From: UBA8529 sp964390565
Lineage (GTDB): Bacteria > Bacteroidota > Bacteroidia > Bacteroidales > Tenuifilaceae
Assembly (NCBI GenBank): GCA_964390565.1
Contig: CAYMII010000001.1
Span: 108,595 to 172,594 of the forward strand
Direction: 5' to 3'
Length of the DNA: 64,000 nt
Position numbers and translations under genes: made by a program. Position 1 is the first letter of the stretch. Each line of letters starts with the position of its first letter. Of the stretch, positions 17,334 through 26,670 are shown one piece after another. The notes beneath the pieces are model-generated. The model saw nothing but the letters and a program-made list of their open reading frames with translations. It searched no databases and had not been told where the DNA came from.

Positions 17334-17359
17334 AAAATCCAGCTTTATGGCTGGATTTT
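17334..17359. terminator. Bidirectional terminator
   Basis: AAAATCCAGC (17334-17343) and GCTGGATTTT (17350-17359) form a 10-bp stem with a 6-base loop. T-runs lie on both sides. It serves the two convergent genes. Confidence 0.9.
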
Positions 17360-17363
17360 TTTG

Positions 17364-18014
17364 TTATGGAATCATTCTGTCGAATGGGCTAAAACTATTG
17401 TAACCATATGGCGATGAGCCAAACATTGGTCCGTTTGAATAATTGAACGAACCGCTAAATGAAACTTTGCTATTTAATTTATAGTTAAATCCAACCCCAA
17501 ATTCTTGAGAGTTATATGTGGCAATTCCACTATAGAATGGGGAGATATAGGGTTGATTTTGTGAAAACGAACCCATCGCAAAAACACTAAATTTATTGTT
17601 AATTTGGTATTGAGCATAAGCAAATGCCTGTGTTGGATTTGCACCTTGCTGTTGCATTCTTGAGTTATTTACTCCCTCTTTAGCCATTGGCATGTTAGCC
17701 ATATTATTATGCGAAATTGTTGCGCCAGCAACGACTTGTACTTTATTTGAAGGAGCAAAAGCAACAGTTGGGGATACTGACGAACTTGAGAATCCATTCC
17801 CTCTTCCAAATGATGTATAACCAGCATTAAAGGAAACGCTATACTGCGGGTTGCCTGGTTTTATTATTCCAAAGGGTGAGAAAATGGTAGAATCTTGTGA
17901 ATTTGTACTTTGACTTACGGGGTTGTAAATCCTATGTAAGTCATTAACCAATTGAGCCTTAGTAAGGGTAAGTGAACATACCAAAATAATCGATAAAAAA
18001 AACTGTCTTCTCAT
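17364..18014 (-). CDS. Secreted protein, probable small outer-membrane beta-barrel
   Basis: A 216-residue protein with signal peptide 1-20 (ending TKAQ). The mature part alternates polar and aromatic/hydrophobic residues, rich in Ser, Asn, Gly, Phe and Tyr (QYSVSFNAGYTSFGRG, KFSVFAMGSFSQNQPY, FGVGFNYKLNSKVSFSGSFNYSNG). This is the pattern of antiparallel outer-membrane strands. I recognise no named family. It has no operon partner. Confidence 0.65.
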   Translation of the reverse strand: MRRQFFLSIILVCSLTLTKAQLVNDLHRIYNPVSQSTNSQDSTIFSPFGIIKPGNPQYSVSFNAGYTSFGRGNGFSSSSVSPTVAFAPSNKVQVVAGATISHNNMANMPMAKEGVNNSRMQQQGANPTQAFAYAQYQINNKFSVFAMGSFSQNQPYISPFYSGIATYNSQEFGVGFNYKLNSKVSFSGSFNYSNGPMFGSSPYGYNSFSPFDRMIP

Positions 18015-18127
18015 TTCTGTATGTATTAACGAACTATTGCAAATTTATAAATGAATTGAACAAATTCATATTATAAAACTAAAATTATTCTCACTTATTG
18101 GCTATTTAACAATATTTATTAATCTAT

Positions 18128-18943
18128 TTACTTCGTAATGACTAAAGAGCGCATTGATATTGAACCTAAATCAAATGAATCGTTGAAGTATGACACCCCT
18201 TCATTATCCCCCTGCAACGCTAAAATGTAAAGCAGTGGTAAAAAGTGATCGTACGAGGGATGAGCTAGTTTAGCAATGGTGCCAAGATTCTGAAAGTTTA
18301 TTACACCTTGGTGGTTTCTTACGTCGATATTGTTTTTGATTGTATTATCGAATTCTAAAGCCCAATCATAAGGCTTGTTTGCATAATCCATTGCTCCTAG
18401 ATTGTGAACAATATTTCCACTCCCTAAAATAAGTACTCCTTTATCTCTTAAAGCCTTTAATTGGAGTCCTAAATCGTAATGAAATTGAGGCGGCTTGTTA
18501 TAATCGATGCTTAGTTGGTAAACCGGAATTTGAGCCTTAGGATACATTGGCAAAAGTACCGACCATGTTCCATGGTCGAGTCCCCAATCCATATCAGGTA
18601 AAATTGATGGATTACTTACCATTTTTATTGTATCATCGGCAAATAGGGGTGACCCTTTTGCTGGATATTGTTGTTGATATAGCTCGTTTGGAAAGCCACC
18701 AAAGTCATGAATGGTTTTAGGCGTCTCCATAGCAGTTACTTTGGTCGTTCCACGAGTTATCCAGTGCGCAGAGATTGAGAGAATCCCTTTGGGGGTTGGT
18801 AACTTTTGCCCAAGTTCAACCCAACTTTGGCTAAATGGGTTATCGTCAATAGCATTCATAGGGCTTCCATGACCTATGAAAAGTGCAGGCATTTTATCAG
18901 TTGATTTATTATCCTGCAATGATTTAAGTAAACCAGTATTCAT
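18128..18943 (-). CDS. ygiD: 4,5-DOPA-extradiol-dioxygenase-like protein (YgiD family)
   Basis: A 271-residue member of the LigB-type extradiol dioxygenases. Metal-binding and family motifs are FIGHGSPMNAI, SAHWITRGTTKVTA, DWGLDHGTWSVLLPMYP and GSGNIVHNLG. The usual length is about 260-270. In plants the enzyme opens L-DOPA to betalamic acid; in E. coli YgiD does the same in vitro. The bacterial in vivo substrate is unknown. It stands alone between two terminators. Confidence 0.88.
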   Translation of the reverse strand: MNTGLLKSLQDNKSTDKMPALFIGHGSPMNAIDDNPFSQSWVELGQKLPTPKGILSISAHWITRGTTKVTAMETPKTIHDFGGFPNELYQQQYPAKGSPLFADDTIKMVSNPSILPDMDWGLDHGTWSVLLPMYPKAQIPVYQLSIDYNKPPQFHYDLGLQLKALRDKGVLILGSGNIVHNLGAMDYANKPYDWALEFDNTIKNNIDVRNHQGVINFQNLGTIAKLAHPSYDHFLPLLYILALQGDNEGVSYFNDSFDLGSISMRSLVITK

Positions 18944-18989
18944 CGTTTTTCTATATAAACAATTTATAAAGTGTAAGGTTTAAAAATGT

Positions 18990-19016
18990 CAAAACCCCAA
19001 GCAATGCTTAGGGTTT
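18990..19016. terminator. Terminator downstream of cvfB
   Basis: AAAACCCCAAGC and GCTTAGGGTTTT form a stem with one mismatch and a 3-base loop, 25 bp past the cvfB stop on the minus strand. T-runs border both sides. Confidence 0.7.
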
Positions 19017-19040
19017 TTTATGTTGAAATTTGTTGGATAC

Positions 19041-19871
19041 TTATTTCAAGCGAATTCCTTTATCCTCAATATCGATAAGTCGGAATTTGAAAAGGGAGCC
19101 GATGGCCTTTTTGTAAGTCTTTTTGCTTACCCCAAAAAGTTCGTAAATAGTTTCGGGATCAGTTTTATCGGTAACCGGCATATAGCCATTGTTCTTCTTT
19201 AATACTTCAATAATCTGCATCGAGATATCGTCGACCTTACCGTAACCTGGTTTTTGAAGGATTAGATCAATCTTCTCGTCTTCACGAATTTTCTTGATAT
19301 AGCCTTTCATTTTGTCGCCACGGTGAAGCGGTTTAAAAACTTCGTTTTTATATAATACTCCTGAATGTGAGTTGTTTATGATTGCATTATAGCCTAAATC
19401 AGTTTCGCTTGCAATAAGCAAATCAACTTCTTCGCCAGGTTGGTATGCAGGAGGTAGGTTATCGAGAAATTTCTCAATTTTAGCCGATGCCACTAAACGC
19501 TTAGTTTCATGATCTAGGTAAACCGTAACAACATACGATTTACCCTCCTCCATTTTCATCTTCTGCTCGCGGAAAGGCACGAAAATATCTTTCATCAAAC
19601 CCCAATCAAGGAACGCGCCAATAGGACGAACAGCAACAACCTTTAAGCATGCAAATTCACCAATCTTAATATAAGGAGTTTCGGTTGTTGCAATAATTCT
19701 ATCATCGGAATCGAGATAGATAAAAACATCAATTACATCCTCGGGTTTGGTATTTTCGGGTACATACCTTTTGGGCAAAAGAATTTCGCCATGCTCGCCA
19801 CCATCGAGGTAAAGCCCAAAGTCAACCTCTTTTACAACCCTTAAACTATTGATTTTGCCTATCTCAGCCAT
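19041..19871 (-). CDS. cvfB: CvfB-like S1-domain RNA-binding protein
   Basis: A 276-residue cytosolic protein built of successive S1-like OB domains and a C-terminal winged-helix-like domain. Recognisable parts are KEVDFGLYLDGGEHGEILLPKRYV (first OB domain), RPIGAFLDWGLMKDIFVPFREQ (the second, the best family marker), a third around 150-205 and the C-terminal PETIYELFGVSKKTYKKAIGSLFK. CvfB affects virulence gene expression in Staphylococcus through RNA binding. The closeness of that role here is unknown. Confidence 0.85.
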   Translation of the reverse strand: MAEIGKINSLRVVKEVDFGLYLDGGEHGEILLPKRYVPENTKPEDVIDVFIYLDSDDRIIATTETPYIKIGEFACLKVVAVRPIGAFLDWGLMKDIFVPFREQKMKMEEGKSYVVTVYLDHETKRLVASAKIEKFLDNLPPAYQPGEEVDLLIASETDLGYNAIINNSHSGVLYKNEVFKPLHRGDKMKGYIKKIREDEKIDLILQKPGYGKVDDISMQIIEVLKKNNGYMPVTDKTDPETIYELFGVSKKTYKKAIGSLFKFRLIDIEDKGIRLK

Positions 19872-20049
19872 TTATTATATCCTTTATATTTGAGGCTGTA
19901 AATGTATGATATTATTTTGGTTTGGCGATGATTACCCCGCAATTCATGCTTATTACATCTTAAAAACATTGTTAAATTTGATAAACCTGTGCTATCGCTT
20001 CTAATAATGTTTATACTTTCGCAGATATCAATTTTATTAAAAATATTAT

Positions 20050-20481
20050 ATGAAAAAATGTATATACTCCACATTAATTGGAAGCCTATTCTTGGGCTTT
20101 TTATCGAACTGCTCACCATCAAAAAGTAATCGTACAAATGTCGATGTAAAGGACACGATAAGCATAAGCGTTAAACAAGCATTAAAACTTATTACGGAAA
20201 ATAAAGACGACTCAAGTTTTGTTATTCTTGACGTACGAAAATCTGAGGATTTTCAAAAAGAACACATTGCTAATGCTATCAATATTGATTTTAAATCGGA
20301 TAGTTTTTCATATAAAATAGATAACCTTGACAAAAATAAAACCTATTTAATCAACTGTTATGGTGGGTTTAGAAGTAAGAATACAATGAAAATGATGAAG
20401 GAAAAGGACTTCCAGAAACTCTATAACATGAAAGGTGGATTCATGAAATGGCGAGCAAAAAGATATCCTGTTGTAAAGTAG
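20050..20481 (+). CDS. Rhodanese-domain lipoprotein
   Basis: A 143-residue single-domain rhodanese. The N-terminus is a lipoprotein signal with lipobox LSNC (Cys about 21), so it should be anchored in a membrane facing the periplasm. The domain shows VILDVRKSEDFQKEHIANAINID and the active-site loop NCYGGFRS, where the Cys carries the persulfide. It ends with GGFMKWRAKRYPVVK. It probably moves sulfane sulfur or detoxifies thiols; the substrate is unknown. It is convergent to the RelA/SpoT homologue with only 30 bp between. Confidence 0.85.
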   Translation: MKKCIYSTLIGSLFLGFLSNCSPSKSNRTNVDVKDTISISVKQALKLITENKDDSSFVILDVRKSEDFQKEHIANAINIDFKSDSFSYKIDNLDKNKTYLINCYGGFRSKNTMKMMKEKDFQKLYNMKGGFMKWRAKRYPVVK

Positions 20482-20511
20482 TTTAACAATATAAAACCCA
20501 CAACTCATAAC

Positions 20512-22695
20512 CTATTTCATCCTTATAGCTCTTTGAACTCCTTTTATTTTGTTAAGCTTGTAAAGCAGCATCTCGAGGTGTTTAATATCCGAAACAAAAA
20601 CTTGAATTCGACCCTCGAAAAGCCCGTCCTTGCTGTTAACAGAGATGCTTCGCATGTTTACTTTTAGGTCAGTGCTTATTACTTCCGAGATTTTGTTAAC
20701 TATACCAAGCTCGTCAAAGCCATTGATTTTAATGGTTGTTTGGAACGATGTTGTAGTTTTTGTCTCAGTCCACTTAGCCTTAACAATTCGATAGCCCCAC
20801 TTTGCGTTGAGTTGAGGTGCATTTGGACAGTTAATCCGATGAATCTTAATCCCTTCGTTGATAGTTACAAATCCAAAAATATTGTCGCCAAATATTGGGT
20901 TACAGCACTTTGCAAGTTTGTAATCAATGTTAATATGCTTTTCATCAATTACTAAAAAGTCATCGCTTGTTGGGCTTGGCTTTGGTTCTTTAACTTTTGC
21001 AACTTCTTCAACTGGAAAGGATTCTTTTTTCTCAGGATTAAGCACAATAGATTTAAGCGAACCAAGATCAACTTTATCGTTGGCTATAAGAGTGAAAACA
21101 TCTGGTTGACTTTTAACTTTAAGATGCTTTTGAATAATCTTTAGCGCCTCCTCATTATCGGTAATCTTCCAATTCTTGAAACGGCGATAAAGTATTTCCT
21201 TTCCCTGTTGTATCTCCTTATTTTTCTCCTCTCTGATGCTTTGCTTAATTCTTCCCTTGGCTTTCGATGTTACTACAACGTTTAGCCAATCCTCTTTCGG
21301 TTTTTGGTTTTTTGATGTGATAATCTCTACAACATCACCATTGTTAAGTACTTGGCGAATGGTTGCATTGGTGTTGTTGATTTTTGCTCCAACGCATTGG
21401 CATCCTATATTTGTGTGTATATCGAAGGCAAAGTCAAGAACTGTCGCGCCTTTGGGGAACTTGCGTAAATCGCCATTGGGTGTAAAAACGAATATCTCCT
21501 TGGTATAAAGGTTCGCTTTAAACTCTTCCACAAACTCTTCGGGTGAGTTCTCAGTGTTATCGAGGATTTCTCTGACGCCAGTTAGCCATGTATCTATATT
21601 TTGTTCCTGCTTTATTCCCTTATACTTCCAATGGGCAGCAAGCCCATTTTCTGCAATCAGATCCATTCTGTTGGTGCGGATTTGAACTTCCACAAATCTT
21701 CCCTCAGGTCCAACTACAGTTGTATGTAATGATTCATAACCATTACTCTTTGGAACCGAAATCCAATCGCGCAATCGCTCTGGGTTTGGGGTATATTTAT
21801 CGGTAATTATGGAGTATACCTGCCAGCAATCCGATTTCTCTTTTTCAAGGGGACTATTCAAAATAATTCGAATGGCAAATAGATCGTAAACCTCCTCAAA
21901 TTCTACACCTTGTTTTTGTATCTTTTTCCAAATAGAGTAAACCGATTTTGTACGTCCTTTTATCTCAAAATCAAAGCCTTTGGCTGTTAAAACCTCATGG
22001 ATTGGATCGATAAACTCCTTGATATACTTATTCCGCTTTGCAGTGGTGTTCTTCAGCTTGCGGATAATCGATTTGTAATCATCGGGGTTGGTGTACTTCA
22101 TGGCAAGGTCTTCCATCTCCGATTTAATTCGATATAAGCCTAAACGATGCGCTAAAGGCGCATACAGGTAAAAGGTGATTAACGCTTGCTTTAGCTGAAT
22201 ATCGTTGGGCATTGTGCTAAGCGAACGCATGGTCTCCTGACGTTCTGCAATCTTAACAAGTATAACCCTTACATCTTTCGATACCGAAAGAAGTAGTTCT
22301 CTGAAATTCTCTGCCTGTTTCTTTGGATCTTTTGGGTCAAGCCCTTGTATTTTAGTAAGCCCATCAACAATGGTTGCTACGTTTGAGCCAAATTGCTTAT
22401 CAATTTGTGAGTAAGTTAACTGCTCTCTTTTTATAGATTCGTGAAGAAGTGCTGAGATAATAGATGTACTTCCAAGCCCCATCTCTTCAACACAAATACG
22501 AGCAACTCCAATGAGATGAAAGATGTTCAATTGGCTCGATTCCCGTCTAACCCCGCGATTTAGACCTGCTGCAAGGTTAAACGCTTTACGAACCTGCTTT
22601 TGGTTTTCCTTTGATACAACACCCCTAGCAGCACGCAGTAATCCGCGATACGCGTTAATTATCTTTTTGCTATCTATATCAGAGTACTTTTCCAA
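20512..22695 (-). CDS. Long RelA/SpoT homologue, probable (p)ppGpp synthetase with dead hydrolase domain
   Basis: This 727-residue protein has the full long-RSH layout. The N-terminal HD hydrolase region is followed by the synthetase (about 240-350, GRTKSVYSIWKKI, PKSNGYESLHTTVVG, EVQIRT), TGS (about 405-465), a Cys-rich zinc-finger-type region (LAKCCNPIFGD...HRINCPN) and a C-terminal ACT domain. The hydrolase motifs are altered: HD..ED has become H85-E86..K89-R90, and ADRLHNMRT has become AERQETMRS, so ppGpp hydrolysis should be lost while the synthetase looks intact. It should therefore act like RelA, and another RSH elsewhere must degrade ppGpp. Start at 22695 fits the family. Confidence 0.9.
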   Translation of the reverse strand: MEKYSDIDSKKIINAYRGLLRAARGVVSKENQKQVRKAFNLAAGLNRGVRRESSQLNIFHLIGVARICVEEMGLGSTSIISALLHESIKREQLTYSQIDKQFGSNVATIVDGLTKIQGLDPKDPKKQAENFRELLLSVSKDVRVILVKIAERQETMRSLSTMPNDIQLKQALITFYLYAPLAHRLGLYRIKSEMEDLAMKYTNPDDYKSIIRKLKNTTAKRNKYIKEFIDPIHEVLTAKGFDFEIKGRTKSVYSIWKKIQKQGVEFEEVYDLFAIRIILNSPLEKEKSDCWQVYSIITDKYTPNPERLRDWISVPKSNGYESLHTTVVGPEGRFVEVQIRTNRMDLIAENGLAAHWKYKGIKQEQNIDTWLTGVREILDNTENSPEEFVEEFKANLYTKEIFVFTPNGDLRKFPKGATVLDFAFDIHTNIGCQCVGAKINNTNATIRQVLNNGDVVEIITSKNQKPKEDWLNVVVTSKAKGRIKQSIREEKNKEIQQGKEILYRRFKNWKITDNEEALKIIQKHLKVKSQPDVFTLIANDKVDLGSLKSIVLNPEKKESFPVEEVAKVKEPKPSPTSDDFLVIDEKHINIDYKLAKCCNPIFGDNIFGFVTINEGIKIHRINCPNAPQLNAKWGYRIVKAKWTETKTTTSFQTTIKINGFDELGIVNKISEVISTDLKVNMRSISVNSKDGLFEGRIQVFVSDIKHLEMLLYKLNKIKGVQRAIRMK

Positions 22696-22903
22696 TTCGA
22701 TAAGGCTTTTGGTAAAGGTAAAAATTATTTTGAAAGATATAATTCAAAGGATTCTAAACCCTTTAGGAGATAAATAGTATTTATAAATTATTAACAATTT
22801 AGATTATTAATAGTTAAATTGATAGGTGTTAAATTACGATAAACTCAACTTAGGAAATACCCTAAATTTCTATTTTTCCATATCTTTATAAAAATTTTTG
22901 AGC

Positions 22904-24910
22904 ATGTCGAACAGTCAGATTCAGCAACAGATTGAGCATCTTCGAAAGGAGTTGAATAGGCATAACTTCAGTTATTATGTACTTAATAAACCCGAGATAA
23001 GCGATTTTGAGTTTGATAGGCTATTAAAGGAGTTAAACGATTTAGAAGCAAAATACCCCGAATTTGACGATCCAAACTCGCCAACAAAGCGTGTTGGCAG
23101 CGATTTAACTGGCGAATTCAAACAGGTTCAGCATAAATATCAGATGCTTTCATTGGCAAACACTTACTCCGAGGAGGAGATTAGAGATTTCGATGCAAGA
23201 GTGTTTAAAGGTATGGGAGAAACGCCTGAGTATGTTTGTGAGTTAAAGTACGATGGGACTGCAATTGGGTTAACTTATAAGAATGGTCAATTGGTTCAGG
23301 CTGTTACCCGTGGCGATGGTGTTGTTGGCGATGATGTTACTGCCAATGTTCGTACTATCAAAACAATTCCACTGGTTCTTCATGGTAACGATTATCCCGA
23401 GGAGTTTGAGATTCGTGGCGAGATATTTATGCCCCGCAAGGTTTTTGATGATATCAATGCCCAGCGCGAGGAGGAGGGCGATATACCATTTGCCAACCCA
23501 CGAAATGCTGCAGCGGGTACGCTAAAGCTCCTCGATCCAACTGTTGTGGCTCAACGCAAGCTCGATTGCTACTTGTATTTCATGCTGGGCGATAATTTGC
23601 CATTCAATAGCCATTTCGAAAACCTTCGAAAGGCCCAAGATTGGGGATTTAAAACTCCAGAAAATAATGTGCTTTGTAAGAGTATCGATGAGGTTTTAGC
23701 CTTTATTGCAAAGTGGGACAATGATAGAAAGCATTTGCCATACGATACCGATGGTGTGGTAATTAAGGTGAACAGCTATCAGCAGCAGCGAGTTCTTGGC
23801 TTTACAGCCAAAACGCCACGTTGGGCAATTGCCTATAAGTATAAGGCTGAGCAGGTAAGCACCGAGCTAATCTCTGTGGATTTTCAGGTTGGTAGAACAG
23901 GAGCAATAACACCTGTTGCAAACCTGCGTCCGGTTAAACTTGCTGGTTCAACAGTAAAAAGAGCTTCGTTGCATAATGCCGATCAGATTGAACTTTTAGA
24001 TATTAGAATTGGGGATATTGTTCAGGTTGAAAAGGGTGGCGAGATAATTCCAAAGATTGTAGGTGTAGATAAAACTCAGCGCTCACTTTTTAGCGCTCCA
24101 TTGATTTTTATCACCAATTGCCCCGAGTGTAATTCGCTGCTGGTTAAGCCTGAAGGTGAAGCAAAGCATTTTTGTCCAAACCAGATTGGTTGCCCTCCAC
24201 AGATTAAAGGTCGAATAGTACATTTTATAAGCCGTAAGGCTTTAAATATTGATGGGCTAGGAGAGGAGACCATTGAACTCCTCTTTTCAAAAGGCTTAAT
24301 TAAAGATGTTGCCGATTTATACCTTTTGAAAAAGGATCGGCTGCTAAACCTCGAACGGTTTGCCGAAAAATCGGCCGATAATGCCATTCGAAGTATTGAG
24401 GAGTCGAAAAATGTTCCTTTCCCTAGAGTTCTTTACGGTATTGGTATTCGTTATGTGGGCGAAACAACGGCACGTAAACTTGCATTACATTTTGGTAATA
24501 TTGAAGCCATTGAGAAGGCAACAACTGAGCAGCTGCTAGAGGTTGAGGAGGTTGGCGATAGAATAGCACAAAGTATTGTTGAATATTTCTCGAATCCACT
24601 ATCGATTGATATTGTTGAGCGTTTGAAAATAGCAGGCTTGCAGCTAAAGGTTGATGAAGCGTTAAATCAAAAGTTATCCAACAAACTCGATGGTCTTTCT
24701 ATCGTTATTTCAGGCACTTTTTCGCGAATATCAAGGGATGAGCTAAAGGAGGTTATTCAAAAGCATGGGGGGAAGAATGTGAGTAGCGTTTCGGCATCAA
24801 CATCGATGCTTGTTGCAGGCGATAAGATTGGCCCAGCAAAGTTGGAAAAAGCTCAAAAATTAGGTGTGCGAATTGTCTCAGAGGATGAGTTTTTGGAGTT
24901 AATTGGTTAA
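22904..24910 (+). CDS. ligA: NAD-dependent DNA ligase
   Basis: LigA seals nicks in replication and repair using NAD. At 668 residues it is full length. It has the Ia domain start (HNFSYYVLNKPEISDFEFDRL), the adenylation lysine in CELKYDGTAIGL and the OB domain with VGRTGAITPVANL. A four-Cys zinc finger (CPEC...CPNQIGCP), helix-hairpin-helix repeats and a C-terminal BRCT domain (LSIVISGTFSRISRDEL) follow. The ATG at 22904 is preferred over an in-frame TTG two codons upstream. It is divergent from the RSH gene. Confidence 0.97.
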   Translation: MSNSQIQQQIEHLRKELNRHNFSYYVLNKPEISDFEFDRLLKELNDLEAKYPEFDDPNSPTKRVGSDLTGEFKQVQHKYQMLSLANTYSEEEIRDFDARVFKGMGETPEYVCELKYDGTAIGLTYKNGQLVQAVTRGDGVVGDDVTANVRTIKTIPLVLHGNDYPEEFEIRGEIFMPRKVFDDINAQREEEGDIPFANPRNAAAGTLKLLDPTVVAQRKLDCYLYFMLGDNLPFNSHFENLRKAQDWGFKTPENNVLCKSIDEVLAFIAKWDNDRKHLPYDTDGVVIKVNSYQQQRVLGFTAKTPRWAIAYKYKAEQVSTELISVDFQVGRTGAITPVANLRPVKLAGSTVKRASLHNADQIELLDIRIGDIVQVEKGGEIIPKIVGVDKTQRSLFSAPLIFITNCPECNSLLVKPEGEAKHFCPNQIGCPPQIKGRIVHFISRKALNIDGLGEETIELLFSKGLIKDVADLYLLKKDRLLNLERFAEKSADNAIRSIEESKNVPFPRVLYGIGIRYVGETTARKLALHFGNIEAIEKATTEQLLEVEEVGDRIAQSIVEYFSNPLSIDIVERLKIAGLQLKVDEALNQKLSNKLDGLSIVISGTFSRISRDELKEVIQKHGGKNVSSVSASTSMLVAGDKIGPAKLEKAQKLGVRIVSEDEFLELIG

Positions 24911-24914
24911 AATT

Positions 24915-24969
24915 TTGACAAGTTTATAAGACAATATCTATAGAAGTTGTCAAGACTTAAATTTTTTTT
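24915..24969 (+). terminator. Possible terminator after ligA
   Basis: TTGACAA (24915-24921) and TTGTCAA (24947-24953) can pair across a 25-base loop. A run of eight T's follows at about 24962. The stem is short and the loop long, so this is weak. Confidence 0.3.
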
Positions 24970-25071
24970 AAATAAGTTTGAGAATTATTATTAACAACTA
25001 TTAACGATTACTAATCAATTTAACTAGAATAACTATTTTGAACTAAATAGTTAATTTAATACAATTGCATC

Positions 25072-25650
25072 GTGAAACTAATCGACAATATTAAACGGAA
25101 CACAGGCTTATCGGCTCTAAATAAAGCCCTAAAAACGGTTAAAAGGAATAAGTTTATTCATAATCTGGTAACCGCTCGTAGTGTTGCTATTATTGGGGTT
25201 GTAAATACTATTAAGGATTTTGATGATATTGCAGCACTTCAAAAGTTTTTGGTTGATAAAAACATGCTGGTTGATATTATTGTCTACTATCCTGGTAAAG
25301 AAACTCCACAGCAATTTCTTTTTCGGAAGAATATCAACCTTTTCAATAAGAATGAAGTTAACTGGTACGGTAAACCACTACATCCATCAGTTGAGCTATT
25401 CTGCAGAAAAGAGTACGATATTCTTATTGATTTAACCTTAGAAGAAACGTTTCCAATGCGATGGATTGCAACGCTTTCGCGTTCGAGGTTTAAAGTGGGT
25501 AGCCTTAGCTATACAGGTAATCCTTATGAATTGATCATAACAGTTGATAGTAGGAAGGAAATTGCATATCTATCAGAACAAATAATTCATTATCTGAATT
25601 TAATTAATAACCGTTTTGCTCAAGAGCAGGACGACTTTACTAATCCCTAA
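25072..25650 (+). CDS. Conserved Bacteroidota protein upstream of dapA (DUF6913-like)
   Basis: A 192-residue cytosolic protein starting at GTG. It contains ARSVAIIGVVNTIKDFDDI, a Rossmann-like strand-loop, then a sensor-like central region (FFRKNINLFNKNEVNWYGKPL) and YDILIDLTLEETFPMRWIATLSRSRFKVG. I recall such proteins next to dapA in many Bacteroidota and believe the family is DUF6913, but cannot confirm. dapA starts 21 bp downstream, so they share a transcript. No enzymatic role is known. Confidence 0.7.
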   Translation: MKLIDNIKRNTGLSALNKALKTVKRNKFIHNLVTARSVAIIGVVNTIKDFDDIAALQKFLVDKNMLVDIIVYYPGKETPQQFLFRKNINLFNKNEVNWYGKPLHPSVELFCRKEYDILIDLTLEETFPMRWIATLSRSRFKVGSLSYTGNPYELIITVDSRKEIAYLSEQIIHYLNLINNRFAQEQDDFTNP

Positions 25651-25671
25651 ACAAAGGAAAATCAAACTAAA

Positions 25672-26550
25672 ATGAACAGTAAGTTTAAAGGGTTAGGGGT
25701 TGCAATGGTAACCCCTTTTAATCGCGAAAAAGAGATTGATTTTGATGCAACCGAACGCATGGTTGAGCATCTGATTGGCGGTGGCGTAAACTACCTTGTT
25801 GTGCTTGGCACAACAGGTGAGTCTGTTACACTATCGGATAAGGAGAAGAAATCGCTAGTAAAGTTTGTTATAAAACAGAATAAAAAAAGAGTTCCTATTG
25901 TTGTTGGCGTTGGTGGTAACGATACAAGGCACGTAATCGAAACTATTGATAATTACGATTATGATGATATTGATGCAATTTTATCTGTAACACCATACTA
26001 CAATAAACCAACTCAAAAAGGATTGGAACTTCATTATAAGGAGATTGCTGCAAAAAGTCCAGTTCCTGTGATCATGTACAATGTTCCTGGTAGAACAGGT
26101 GTTAACATGACCGCTGAAACAACGCTTAAACTTGCTCAAGTTCCAAATATTATTGCAACCAAGGAGGCTTCGGGAAACCTTAATCAGATTTCATATATCC
26201 TTCGCGATAAACCTGCTGATTTTATGGTGATATCAGGAGATGATGGCCTTATTCTGCCTCAGCTTGCAATGGGTATGGATGGTTTAATTTCAGTTATTGG
26301 AAATGCCCTTCCAAAGCAGCTTTCGGAGATGATGAAGCTTTGTGTTAATAATAATTATCCAAAAGCAAATGAAATCAATTTAAAATTAGTTGAGCTAATT
26401 GATAATTTATTTGTTGAAGGAAACCCTGGTGGAATAAAGGCTGCATTGAGTGTTCTTGGATTAGTTGAGAATAACCTTCGATTACCTTTGGCACCAGTTA
26501 GCGATAGTACTTACAATAAAATATCTGCTTTGTTATCGAACTTTCGCTAG
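25672..26550 (+). CDS. dapA: 4-hydroxy-tetrahydrodipicolinate synthase
   Basis: DapA condenses pyruvate with aspartate semialdehyde, the first step of the lysine/diaminopimelate branch. It is a 292-residue TIM barrel of standard length. The Schiff-base lysine is K164 in ATKEASGNL, the catalytic Tyr is Y136 in MYNVPGRTG, and LGTTGESVTLS and TPYYNKPTQ are the family signatures. A terminator follows directly. Confidence 0.97.
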   Translation: MNSKFKGLGVAMVTPFNREKEIDFDATERMVEHLIGGGVNYLVVLGTTGESVTLSDKEKKSLVKFVIKQNKKRVPIVVGVGGNDTRHVIETIDNYDYDDIDAILSVTPYYNKPTQKGLELHYKEIAAKSPVPVIMYNVPGRTGVNMTAETTLKLAQVPNIIATKEASGNLNQISYILRDKPADFMVISGDDGLILPQLAMGMDGLISVIGNALPKQLSEMMKLCVNNNYPKANEINLKLVELIDNLFVEGNPGGIKAALSVLGLVENNLRLPLAPVSDSTYNKISALLSNFR

Positions 26551-26583
26551 TTAAAATTGTTAATAATATAGATTTTTCTTGAT

Positions 26584-26608
26584 AAGGCTCATTCGTGAGC
26601 CTTTTTCA
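26584..26608 (+). terminator. Terminator after dapA
   Basis: AAGGCTCA and TGAGCCTT form an 8-bp stem with a TTCG tetraloop, followed by a T-run, 33 bp after the stop. Confidence 0.9.
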
Positions 26609-26670
26609 TTTTAATATTGATACTTAACCGATATTTTTTTACATTTAGAACATCCTAAAAACTCTTTCTT

